Positions 20,301 through 28,642 of a stretch of 64,000 nucleotides of DNA are shown here, one piece after another. The first letter of the stretch is position 1. Each line of letters opens with the position of its first letter. Under the pieces are notes generated by a model that saw nothing but the letters and a program-made list of their open reading frames with translations, had not been told where the DNA came from and did no database searches. The translations under genes were made by a program, and so were the position numbers. Where the stretch lies: NCBI RefSeq assembly GCF_015679325.1, contig NZ_JADPVI010000002.1, positions 733,126 to 797,125 on the forward strand, written 5' to 3'. This DNA is from Kaistella gelatinilytica. GTDB taxonomy: Bacteria; Bacteroidota; Bacteroidia; Flavobacteriales; Weeksellaceae.

Positions 20301-21239
20301 TTATTGATTAGCTTCTGCTGTTTTCTTTTTTTTAAAGTAATAATAAACGCCGCCTCCAATTAAGAAAAGTGGCCAAAAGGGTAACATAAAGAGAAATATT
20401 TCCTGAATAACATTCCAGCCACTTCCGACTGCGCCCAAAGTTCTGCCGCCAAATGTTTTTGGAGCACCGGCAACGAGCGCATCTTTAGAATTCTTTATGA
20501 GTGTGACCTCCAAATGGCAAACTGAATTTTTCACGTATTCTTCCCCCGTAATTTGAATATTTCTAGCGCTTATTTTTCCCACATTACTTTCCAGATCTTT
20601 TATAAGATATTCCGATTTATCGAGCGGTACGTTTATTGTCAGAAAATCAAATTGCTGATTCTTATCGCTTGAAATTTGTTCGCTTTTTACCGTTCCATTA
20701 TATTTAGATACTTGCTCCTTAGTGGCATATTGCGCAGTTTCCATATCTTCGACTTCAATTTCCAAAGTACCTTTTTTAGTTATTTTTGGAGTAACAACCA
20801 CTTCTTTTCGACTTGGCTTTTCGCGATAAATGATTTTCGTTTCCCGAACAATTTTTGGTGCGTTTATCTGTTTTTTCCTGTTTAACGCCACATTATTTCG
20901 TACGGAATCAATTTTCTTTTGGGTAATCTTGATTTCAGAGATAATGGCAGACCTAGTGGAAGAATCCATTTCTTTTGCGACCTTTTCTGTAAGCAGTTTT
21001 TTCTCGTTATTTAATTTTTGAATTTTTGCAACAGCAGTATCCTTTACAGAAGAAGTTAGAGAATCACTATTTTTTCTCATAGAATTTTGCGTACTGTCAA
21101 ATACCGCAGAATTATTCATGGATAAGGAATCTCCATTTGTAATAGAAGAACTCGATTCTGCACTGGTAGAAACGCCTTCTTGTTTTTTACAAGCAATGAA
21201 GCTTAAAACGGTTACGATCGATAGAATAAGATTTTTCAT
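20301..21239 (-). CDS. DUF4349 domain lipoprotein
   Basis: A 312-residue protein with a lipoprotein signal (SFIAC, Cys17) and a long Ser/Lys-rich coiled-coil stretch (about 60-130). It then has a DUF4349-type segment (GTLEIEVEDMETAQYATKEQVSKYNG..., FDFLTINVPLDKSEYLIKDLE, GKISARNIQITGEEYV) and ends with a transmembrane helix at about 278-300 and a KKKK tail. DUF4349 proteins are envelope proteins of unknown function. The combination of lipobox and C-terminal membrane anchor is usual for the family. Confidence 0.82.
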   Translation of the reverse strand: MKNLILSIVTVLSFIACKKQEGVSTSAESSSSITNGDSLSMNNSAVFDSTQNSMRKNSDSLTSSVKDTAVAKIQKLNNEKKLLTEKVAKEMDSSTRSAIISEIKITQKKIDSVRNNVALNRKKQINAPKIVRETKIIYREKPSRKEVVVTPKITKKGTLEIEVEDMETAQYATKEQVSKYNGTVKSEQISSDKNQQFDFLTINVPLDKSEYLIKDLESNVGKISARNIQITGEEYVKNSVCHLEVTLIKNSKDALVAGAPKTFGGRTLGAVGSGWNVIQEIFLFMLPFWPLFLIGGGVYYYFKKKKTAEANQ

Positions 21240-21438
21240 TTTGCTGATTTTAATTGGTTAATTTTCGATGAGGTAAAATTATCCCAGATTAAAAACTTCT
21301 GTTTGAAAAACACATGTAAAAGCCTAGTAAAACATAACATTATGAAATACAGCGACTTAAAAATACTTTACAAATAGTTTACAAGATCAGATTCTATTTT
21401 TTGTAAATCTTTTTCAAAGAAAAGAGAAATTATATGAT

Positions 21439-21945
21439 TCAAATAGCGGCGATGAAATTCTCTAATTCTAATTTCTGCTCTGCATATTTATTTTGAAGTT
21501 CTGAATGTTCACCCATTCTCTTATAATATTCCAAAGCCTTTTCTGCGAAGAATTTTTTATGAAAATCGGAAACATCGGGAACACGCGGGAATTCTTTATG
21601 GAAAAGCATTTCGCGATACGCCTGAAATTCTCTTTCGTTCTTATCTTCTACTAAAGATTCTGGTGCTTTCTGTCGAACGTGTAACATTTCGTGAGCAACC
21701 ATATTTGCGACTAAATTCAAATCAAAATCAAAAAGATTTCTTGGAATCATGACCATTTGTTTTTCACCGAGTTCTCCTTCTGTAGTGAGCAACATTTTGT
21801 TGGGTTCTAATTCCGGACGGAAACCGAAGCCTGCAAAGTTTTTACTTTCTAAACCAAAGGTTTCAATGAGAAAATGGGCGGCTTCAAAGATTTGATCATT
21901 TGCTTTGAAGGTGGTGAGATTGGTTTTGATTTGGTCTAGGTTCAT
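21439..21945 (-). CDS. Putative zinc metallopeptidase-like protein
   Basis: A 168-residue cytoplasmic-looking protein with a HExxH-like motif, VAHEMLHVRQ (His/Glu/His spacing as HEMLH, about residue 86), followed by an acidic region that could supply a third ligand (NEREFQAYREMLF). No named family is recognised. The motif suggests a zincin fold; peptidase activity is inference. Confidence 0.6.
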   Translation of the reverse strand: MNLDQIKTNLTTFKANDQIFEAAHFLIETFGLESKNFAGFGFRPELEPNKMLLTTEGELGEKQMVMIPRNLFDFDLNLVANMVAHEMLHVRQKAPESLVEDKNEREFQAYREMLFHKEFPRVPDVSDFHKKFFAEKALEYYKRMGEHSELQNKYAEQKLELENFIAAI

Positions 21946-22025
21946 TTTTTAAGTTTTTTTCGCAAAGGTGCGAGGGAATATGCAAAGAAATAAAAGTGAC
22001 GTTAAATCCTAATTATAAAATAAGT

Positions 22026-22215
22026 TTTGGCTAAAGCCAAATTCTTTCTACAATAAAAAAACGGGCTAAAGCCCGTTCCTATTGATGGTTTTGTTGTTAT
22101 AACAAATTCATATTTTTAATCCCAGTTGCGACCCGACTTGAGTGGAGCTCTTTTTTATTGGTGACTGAGCTTGTCGAAGCCATCAATTAAAAAAGCGGGA
22201 ACGGAAGGCGGAATT
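22026..22215. repeat. Cluster of hairpin repeats between genes
   Basis: The 277-bp gap before sufD holds two short hairpins with the same TAAA loop (TTTGGC-TAAA-GCCAAA at 22026 and ACGGGC-TAAA-GCCCGT at 22051). A longer element at about 22130-22215 contains GACTGAGCTTGTCGAAGCC, a word I know as widespread in Bacteroidota intergenic DNA. They look like REP-type repeats, and some may also terminate transcription. Confidence 0.6.
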
Positions 22216-22222
22216 TGTCGCC

Positions 22223-23542
22223 CTAAAAAATCTCTTCAAAAGAAATATCTACTTCTAATTTTTCGGCAATGAGTTTTGAAATTTTGCCTTTCAGAGGTTC
22301 GATATCAATATTTTCCATGGCATCATTTGCAAAGGCAAAAAGCAACATTCCCATCGCTTTTTGTTTGGAAATTCCACGTGCGCGAAGGTAAAAAAGCGCG
22401 TCTTCATTGAGCTGACCAACCGTACAACCATGCGAACATTTCACATCATCTGCGAAAATTTCCAGTTGCGGCTTGCTGTCAATCGTTGCACCTTCGTCAA
22501 GCAAGATATTGTTATTTTGCTGATAAGCATTGGTTTTCTGCGCGATTTTATCCACGAAAACTTTACCGTTGAAAACTCCGTGAGATTTCCCTTTGTAGAT
22601 TCCTTTGTAATTTTGGTAACTTTCGCAATGCGGCGTTTTGTGATGAACTGCGGTGTGATGATCGACCAGTTGCTCATCATCAATGATCGTAATTCCGTTC
22701 ATAAAGGAGTTGATATTTTCTCCGTTATGAATAAAATCTAAATTATTTCGAACCAATTTTCCGCCAAAAGTAAAGGTGTTCACAGTGGTTAAACTGTCGC
22801 GTTCCTGTTTCGCAAAAGTATGATCAATCATATAAGAAGTGTCGCTGTCATTTTGTATTTTGTGCCAATCTGCTTTTGCATTTTGGTGAGAAAAAATTTC
22901 AGTAACAGAGTTGGTGAACACATAAGTTTCATCAAAATTATGATGACTTTCAATCACTTCAATTTTTGATCCCGATTCTGCAATCAATAAATTTCGCGTG
23001 TTGTAAAATGTGTTTTCGTCTTGATTCTGAGAGATATAAAAAACGTGGATCGGTTTTTCAATCACTACATTTTTTGGAACTTTCAAGAAAAACCCTTGCT
23101 TACAGTAAGCAGTATTCAAGTTCGTAAACGCCAAATTTTGATCAGCGATACTATTAAAATAGTGATCAAAAACATCTTTATGTTTCGGATCGTTTAAAGC
23201 AAAATTGAAAGAAAGTAACTCTACATTTTCAATAGAGATCTTAGACAATTCTTTGTGCAATTGCCCATTAATAAAGACAATCCAGTCAAAATTTTCTTCA
23301 CCTAAATGAAGTTCTGCAATTTGTTCCTTAGAAATAGTATGTGATTCGTTCGGGAAAAAATTATAATTTTTCTCCGTGATCTCTCTTAAATTTGTGTATT
23401 TATATTCTTCGTCTTTTTTAGTTGGAAAGCCTGATTGAAAGAATTTTTTCAGGGAAGCATTTCGATTTTCATCCAGAAAACGGTGTTGAAGCGTATCTAA
23501 AAAAGCAGCGTGATTATTTTGTATATTTTCTAATAAAGCCAT
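22223..23542 (-). CDS. sufD: Fe-S cluster assembly protein SufD
   Basis: A 439-residue SufB/SufD superfamily protein with the beta-helix core around QKTNAYQQNNNILLDEGATI and the C-terminal conserved block DDVKCSHGCTVGQLNEDALFYLRARGI. SufD partners SufB and SufC in the SufBC2D scaffold that builds iron-sulfur clusters in the cytoplasm. It is the last gene of the sufA-sufB-sufC-sufD operon, 57 bp after sufC. Confidence 0.95.
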   Translation of the reverse strand: MALLENIQNNHAAFLDTLQHRFLDENRNASLKKFFQSGFPTKKDEEYKYTNLREITEKNYNFFPNESHTISKEQIAELHLGEENFDWIVFINGQLHKELSKISIENVELLSFNFALNDPKHKDVFDHYFNSIADQNLAFTNLNTAYCKQGFFLKVPKNVVIEKPIHVFYISQNQDENTFYNTRNLLIAESGSKIEVIESHHNFDETYVFTNSVTEIFSHQNAKADWHKIQNDSDTSYMIDHTFAKQERDSLTTVNTFTFGGKLVRNNLDFIHNGENINSFMNGITIIDDEQLVDHHTAVHHKTPHCESYQNYKGIYKGKSHGVFNGKVFVDKIAQKTNAYQQNNNILLDEGATIDSKPQLEIFADDVKCSHGCTVGQLNEDALFYLRARGISKQKAMGMLLFAFANDAMENIDIEPLKGKISKLIAEKLEVDISFEEIF

Positions 23543-23599
23543 TGTATTGATTTGAAATTCGACATTTTAACAGGAAACTTGTGGTTTACAAATTTCAAA

Positions 23600-24343
23600 T
23601 TAATTCAAAAGCCAATCGTATCCTTTTTCTTCAAGTTCTAAAGCCAATGATTTATCGCCGGTTTTAATGATTTTTCCGTCGGCTAAAACGTGAACAAAAT
23701 CTGGCTCGATATAATCTAAAAGTCTTTGGTAGTGCGTAATTAACAGAACTGCGTTTCCTTCTTTTCTGAATGAATTAACTCCGTCTGCAACAATTCTCAA
23801 AGCGTCGATGTCTAAACCAGAATCGGTTTCATCAAGAATCGCTAATTTCGGATTTAACATCATCATTTGAAAGATCTCATTACGTTTCTTCTCTCCACCG
23901 GAAAATCCCTGATTGAGCGAACGATTCAAGAAATCTCTTTTAATGCTCAGTTTTTCAGAATTTTCTTTTACCAAAGCTAACATTTCTTTTGCCGGCATAT
24001 TCTCTAAACCTTTTGCTTTTCGGTTTTCGTTGATGGCTGCTTTGATAAAGTTGGTTACCGTAACTCCCGGTATTTCCACTGGATATTGAAAAGAAAGGAA
24101 AATTCCTTTGTGAGCTCTTTCTTCCGGCGCATCTTCTGAAATATCGGTTCCTTCAAAAAGAATTTCACCGTCAGTTACTTCGTACTCTTCTTTTCCGGCA
24201 ACGACTGAAGCGAGGGTTGATTTTCCTGCTCCGTTTGGTCCCATGATCGCGTGAACTTCGCCTGGATTTATTTGTAGATTGATACCCTTTAAGATTTCTG
24301 CTCCGTCTTGGATTCTTGCGTGTAAGTTGTTAATTTTTAACAT
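23600..24343 (-). CDS. sufC: Fe-S cluster assembly ATPase SufC
   Basis: A 247-residue ABC-type ATPase: Walker A GPNGAGKST (about 35-43), Q-loop FLSFQYPVEIPG, signature FSGGEKKRNEI, Walker B LAILDETDSGLDIDAL and switch His LLITHYQRLL. The DETDSGLD variant is characteristic of SufC. It powers the SufBCD scaffold. It lies between sufB and sufD. Confidence 0.97.
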   Translation of the reverse strand: MLKINNLHARIQDGAEILKGINLQINPGEVHAIMGPNGAGKSTLASVVAGKEEYEVTDGEILFEGTDISEDAPEERAHKGIFLSFQYPVEIPGVTVTNFIKAAINENRKAKGLENMPAKEMLALVKENSEKLSIKRDFLNRSLNQGFSGGEKKRNEIFQMMMLNPKLAILDETDSGLDIDALRIVADGVNSFRKEGNAVLLITHYQRLLDYIEPDFVHVLADGKIIKTGDKSLALELEEKGYDWLLN

Positions 24344-24468
24344 AATATGAAATGAGGTAATTAGATAATTTAAATGATAATTACTTCCTGTTTTTTTACT
24401 GTTATGATCTATAAATTTTTAAAACAAAGTGCGTTATTTAAATTGATGTCCGAATTGAAACAAACAAT

Positions 24469-25926
24469 TTATCCCACACTTCCCTCCAAAGATATTTCTA
24501 ATAATTTCTGAGCTTCGATGGCAAATTCCATCGGTAATTTATTCAAAACTTCTTTACCGAAACCGTTGACGATCAAAGCAATTGCTTTTTCTGTACTGAT
24601 TCCCCGCTGGTTACAATAGAAGATCTGATCCTCACCGATTTTTGAAGTGGTGGCTTCGTGTTCGAGTTGTGCGCTCGTATTTTTAACTTCGATATAAGGG
24701 AAAGTATGCGCACCACATTCATTGCCCATCAATAAAGAATCACATTGTGAAAAGTTACGCGCTCCTTTTGCAGAAGGCATCATTTTCACCAAACCTCTAT
24801 AAGAATTGTTTGATTTTCCGGCTGAGATTCCTTTAGAAATAATCGTTGATTTGGTATTCTTCCCGATGTGGATCATCTTCGTTCCAGTATCAGCATATTG
24901 ATGATGATTCGTAACCGCAATCGAATAAAATTCTCCGACTGAGTTATCACCTTTCAATATACAAGAAGGATATTTCCAGGTTACAGCAGAACCTGTTTCA
25001 ACTTGCGTCCAGGAGATTTTTGCGTTTTTCTCACAAATTCCTCGTTTTGTTACGAAATTGAAAACGCCACCCTTTCCTTCTGAATCTCCGGGATACCAAT
25101 TTTGTACGGTTGAATATTTGATTTCAGCATCATCCATAGCAAAAAGTTCTACTACAGCGGCGTGCAATTGGTTTTCATCTCTTGCAGGTGCGGTACAACC
25201 TTCGAGGTAAGAAACGTAACTTCCTTCATCAGCGATGAGTAAAGTTCTTTCAAACTGTCCACTTCCGGATTGGTTAATTCTAAAGTAAGTTGAAAGTTCC
25301 ATCGGACATTTAATGCCTTTTGGAATATAACAGAAACTTCCGTCAGAAAATACTGCTGAATTTAAAGCTGCGTAATAGTTATCTCCTCTTGGAACAACTT
25401 TACCGATATATTTACGAACCAATTCGGGATAATCTCTGATTGCTTCAGAGATCGCACAGAAAATAATTCCTTTTTCTTTTAATGTTTTTTGAAAAGTCGT
25501 TTTTACAGAAACCGAATCGATCACAATATCCATTGCAACTCCTGAAAGTCTTTTTTGCTCCTCAATGTTAATACCCAGCTTCGCAAATGTTTTCAATAAT
25601 TCAGGATCAACTTCATCTAAACTTGCTAATTCAGGCTTTACTTTCGGTGCTGAATAATATTGAATTGCTTGAAAATCAGGTTTTTCATAAGAAACGTTCG
25701 CCCAATTTGGCTCTTCCATCTTCAACCAGATCCTGTAAGATTCCAAACGCCACTCCGTCATCCATTCCGGTTCTTCTTTTTTAGCAGAAATCATCCGCAC
25801 AATTTCTTCAGATAAACCGATGGGAAAATCCTCATACTCGATATCTGTCGTAAAACCGTATTCGTATTTTTGATTTTCTAGATCTACTCTTAAATCGTCT
25901 TCAGTATATTTTGTAACAGTTGCCAT
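24469..25926 (-). CDS. sufB: Fe-S cluster assembly protein SufB
   Basis: A 485-residue SufB with the features [42 protein letters not shown] and the C-terminal segment [14 protein letters not shown], which includes the conserved Cys near the assembly site. It is the core scaffold subunit. The gene starts 31 bp after sufA and is followed by a 125-bp gap before sufC; no hairpin terminator was noticed there, so one transcript is likely. Confidence 0.97.
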   Translation of the reverse strand: MATVTKYTEDDLRVDLENQKYEYGFTTDIEYEDFPIGLSEEIVRMISAKKEEPEWMTEWRLESYRIWLKMEEPNWANVSYEKPDFQAIQYYSAPKVKPELASLDEVDPELLKTFAKLGINIEEQKRLSGVAMDIVIDSVSVKTTFQKTLKEKGIIFCAISEAIRDYPELVRKYIGKVVPRGDNYYAALNSAVFSDGSFCYIPKGIKCPMELSTYFRINQSGSGQFERTLLIADEGSYVSYLEGCTAPARDENQLHAAVVELFAMDDAEIKYSTVQNWYPGDSEGKGGVFNFVTKRGICEKNAKISWTQVETGSAVTWKYPSCILKGDNSVGEFYSIAVTNHHQYADTGTKMIHIGKNTKSTIISKGISAGKSNNSYRGLVKMMPSAKGARNFSQCDSLLMGNECGAHTFPYIEVKNTSAQLEHEATTSKIGEDQIFYCNQRGISTEKAIALIVNGFGKEVLNKLPMEFAIEAQKLLEISLEGSVG

Positions 25927-25956
25927 AAATTTAAATTTTGAGCATTAAACCTTCGA

Positions 25957-26286
25957 TCATAACGAGAAACTTTCCCCGCAACCGCAAGTTCTGTTTGCAT
26001 TCGGATTGTTGAATACAAATCCTTTCCCATTTAATCCCCCGGAAAATTCTAATATTGTCCCCGCTAAATAAAGTATTGATTTTTTATCAATAATGATCTT
26101 TATACCATTATCTTCAAAAACCTGATCTGAATCTGTTTTTTCGTTATCAAATTTCAGAACATATTCCAAACCGGAACAACCGCCGCTTTTAACGCCGACT
26201 CTTATATAATCTTCAAAAGGTTTGAAGCCGTCTTCAGTCATTAACTGAATGGCTTTTTCTTTTGCATGATCGCTTACTTTTATCAT
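25957..26286 (-). CDS. sufA: HesB/IscA-type Fe-S carrier (SufA)
   Basis: A 109-residue A-type carrier with the three conserved cysteines: SGGCSGLEY (about residue 38) and the C-terminal TCGCGESF. It receives clusters from SufBCD and delivers them to apo-proteins. It is the first gene of the suf operon. It could be called iscA or erpA; context favours sufA. Confidence 0.92.
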   Translation of the reverse strand: MIKVSDHAKEKAIQLMTEDGFKPFEDYIRVGVKSGGCSGLEYVLKFDNEKTDSDQVFEDNGIKIIIDKKSILYLAGTILEFSGGLNGKGFVFNNPNANRTCGCGESFSL

Positions 26287-26433
26287 TGTTTTTATTTAGA
26301 ATGAATTTAGATTGCAAAATTACTAATAATATAATGAAAATCAAATTTGTAGCCGTATATTTATCTATCTGCTTTATAGACGAAGATTTTAACTTTTTTC
26401 GCAATTAACAATCAAAATCGTAAATCAACTTTT

Positions 26434-27249
26434 ATGAAAAAAATTGGAATTTTATTTTTAGGGATTTTTTCTCAATTGGTATTTTCACAAGCCACGCGTT
26501 TCATTTATCAGGTGTCAATGAAGAGGGATTCGACGAACCGAAACGACGTAAAAACTGAAATTGCTTACCTTGATATTAACCCCGAAAAATCAATTTTCTA
26601 CGGTGAAAAGCGCGTGAAAAGGGATTCGATCTTTGGAAGAGCTAGCCAAACCGGTAGTTTTAATTTTGATAGAAGTCAAATGCAAAATTTACGTTCTGAC
26701 ATCGATTTCACTATTGAAAAAGATAGAAAGACCGGAGTTAAAACCTTTAACACAAGAATTGCAAGAGACCAGTATTCTTACGAAGAAGACCGACCCATGG
26801 AGTGGAAAATTCTTCCTGAAACCGCAAAAATAGGAGAATACAAAACCCAGAAAGCAGAAACAAATTTTGCAGGTAGAACCTGGTACGCGTGGTTTACAAC
26901 AGAAATTCCTTTTCAGGACGGACCTTACAAATTTTCGGGACTTCCGGGATTGATCATAAAAGCAGAAGATTCCAAAAACGACTATTCCTTTGATTTGAAA
27001 GAAACTAAAAAAATACCGGAAATGCAGACTTTCACCCAGTCCGGTAATCTCATAAAAGTTAAAAGGAAAGATTTTGAGAAGCAGAATGCTTTATTTAAGA
27101 AAGATCCGGTTTCCTTTATGCAAGCATCAATGACTTCAGGAAGAGGATTTGGACCGACAAGAACTACCGATCCCGATCAAAGAAAACAAATGGAGGACCG
27201 CTTGAAAGACGAAGCAAAGAAAAATAACAACCCGATAGAACTGAAATAA
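26434..27249 (+). CDS. GLPGLI family exported protein
   Basis: A 271-residue protein with a signal peptide ending VFSQ. It carries the family-defining motif FQDGPYKFSGLPGLIIKAED (about 160-180), preceded by WYAWFTTEIP. The function of this Bacteroidota family is unknown; members are exported. The gene is monocistronic. A second GLPGLI gene lies in the cassette array at 63121 with the same motif layout. Confidence 0.92.
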   Translation: MKKIGILFLGIFSQLVFSQATRFIYQVSMKRDSTNRNDVKTEIAYLDINPEKSIFYGEKRVKRDSIFGRASQTGSFNFDRSQMQNLRSDIDFTIEKDRKTGVKTFNTRIARDQYSYEEDRPMEWKILPETAKIGEYKTQKAETNFAGRTWYAWFTTEIPFQDGPYKFSGLPGLIIKAEDSKNDYSFDLKETKKIPEMQTFTQSGNLIKVKRKDFEKQNALFKKDPVSFMQASMTSGRGFGPTRTTDPDQRKQMEDRLKDEAKKNNNPIELK

Positions 27250-27255
27250 ATCATA

Positions 27256-27292
27256 AAAAATCCCGGTCAGCAATTGTTAACCGGGATTTTTA
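27256..27292 (+). terminator. Intrinsic terminator after GLPGLI gene
   Basis: AAAAAATCCCGGT / ACCGGGATTTTT hairpin. It also faces the convergent L,D-transpeptidase gene. Confidence 0.8.
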
Positions 27293-27294
27293 TA

Positions 27295-28056
27295 TTAAAT
27301 AGTTTCGTCTGTCTTCAGCCATTTTGAACTCGACAGGTATTGAACGTCTGGATAGTAAATAAAAAGACAATTCTTTCCTTTAATTGTGTTGATAATTGGT
27401 TCTGCCAAAGCTCTGGGAACGGCAGGACAACCCCAACTTCGACCAATTCTATGTTGTGTTTTGATAAAGTCGTCGCTTACATAATCTGCACCGTGCATTA
27501 CAATCGCACGTTGTAAAGCGGCGTCGTTATATCCAGAATCCATTCCTGATAACTTCAATGAATACCCATTATTTCCGTTATAAGTGCTTTCTGTTATATA
27601 AAAACCAAGACTTGTTTGATAAGAACTTTCAGTATTTGAAAATTTTTGTGCAAATTCTTCTCCTGTGTTTTTTCCGTGTGCTACCAAAGAGTTAAAAAGA
27701 ACTTTCTTCTGATCGAGATCAATTACCCAAAGTCTTTTTATTGTAGAGGAAATCGAGAAATCGCAAATGGTCAGTAAATGAGAATCTTCGTTTAATTTTC
27801 CGGCTTTTTTAAGATTTTCAAAACCTAAAAAAGCTTTTAGAAAGACTTCTTCCTTCAATATATTGATGTTCTCGAAAGATAGATCAGTATAAATCTCCGT
27901 TGCAATTTCTGCGGAGGATTTTTTTTCGGAATTTGAGATTGATTTTGCGGGTTCAACTTTTAGATGAGTTTCTGTTTTAGTGGTTTTTGAATCAAGGCTG
28001 TAGAAGGATGTTGAAACTAAAAAAACAGAAATTAATGTTAAAAGGACTTTCTTCAT
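27295..28056 (-). CDS. L,D-transpeptidase catalytic domain family protein (YkuD_2 type)
   Basis: A 253-residue exported protein with signal peptide (about 1-22). The catalytic motif is split as IVMHGADYV and HRIGRSWGCPAVP (about residues 190-220), giving the His/Gly/Cys core of the family. Such enzymes modify or cross-link peptidoglycan in the periplasm, although this Bacteroidota subfamily is poorly characterised. A related lipoprotein is at 50073. Confidence 0.88.
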   Translation of the reverse strand: MKKVLLTLISVFLVSTSFYSLDSKTTKTETHLKVEPAKSISNSEKKSSAEIATEIYTDLSFENINILKEEVFLKAFLGFENLKKAGKLNEDSHLLTICDFSISSTIKRLWVIDLDQKKVLFNSLVAHGKNTGEEFAQKFSNTESSYQTSLGFYITESTYNGNNGYSLKLSGMDSGYNDAALQRAIVMHGADYVSDDFIKTQHRIGRSWGCPAVPRALAEPIINTIKGKNCLFIYYPDVQYLSSSKWLKTDETI

Positions 28057-28184
28057 TCTATATTATGTTAAATGATTTTGACTGGGCAAAAATACAATTA
28101 ATTAACTGTCAAGCAATTGAATCGATATTTTTTAACTTAATTTAAGAAGGTTTAACACAATGCTGTTATTCAATTTATATTCAT

Positions 28185-28192
28185 TAATTTTG
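28185..28192 (+). promoter_or_regulatory. Putative -7 element very close to start codon
   Basis: TAATTTTG ends 7 bp before the ATG at 28200. If used, the transcript would begin at or next to the start codon. Confidence 0.35.
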
Positions 28193-28199
28193 CAAAAGC

Positions 28200-28574
28200 A
28201 TGTCAGGAACTTTGAAAATATTTTTAATTGTCATGGGGTTGAGTATCTTTATTCTTCCCAAACAGATGATTTTTGCTCAAACTAAAGTTGAATGTTGCGA
28301 CCAGAAATCAACGAAAGACGATTGCTGCAAAACTGAAAAAACAAAAACTTGTCATTCAGAAAATTCAAAAACGAAGTCCGAGAAAAATAATTGTGGTGAC
28401 GATTGCACGCAATGTCATTCCTGCTCCGTTCATTTTGTAATTAATTTTATTTCTCCAGAATCAAAAACCTTTCTAACTCAGCATTTTCACTCCCAAATAT
28501 TGAGTTTTGAGTATAGAAATTTTTATTTTTCATCTTCTTTTCAAAACATCTGGCAACCGCCAAAATTAGTTTAA
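28200..28574 (+). CDS. Cys/His-rich exported small protein of metal cluster
   Basis: A 124-residue protein with a signal peptide ending IFAQ (about 27). A cysteine-rich stretch follows (CC at 33-34, CC, TCHS, NNCGDDCTQCHSCSVHF), then a hydrophobic or aromatic C-terminal part ending IWQPPKLV. The Cys pairs suggest binding of copper or another soft metal. It precedes a TonB receptor that carries heavy-metal-binding domains, so a shared role in metal handling is likely. No named family is assigned. Confidence 0.6.
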   Translation: MSGTLKIFLIVMGLSIFILPKQMIFAQTKVECCDQKSTKDDCCKTEKTKTCHSENSKTKSEKNNCGDDCTQCHSCSVHFVINFISPESKTFLTQHFHSQILSFEYRNFYFSSSFQNIWQPPKLV

Positions 28575-28642
28575 TACCTTAAATAACAGCCAAAAGAATG
28601 TTCTTTTGGAATTCCTTATTGTCATTAAACTTAATTTAAAAA

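Noticed and set aside
22361..22741. 126-codon ORF antisense to sufD.
   Set aside because: Shadow of sufD, which is fully conserved; composition and lack of motifs argue against a gene.
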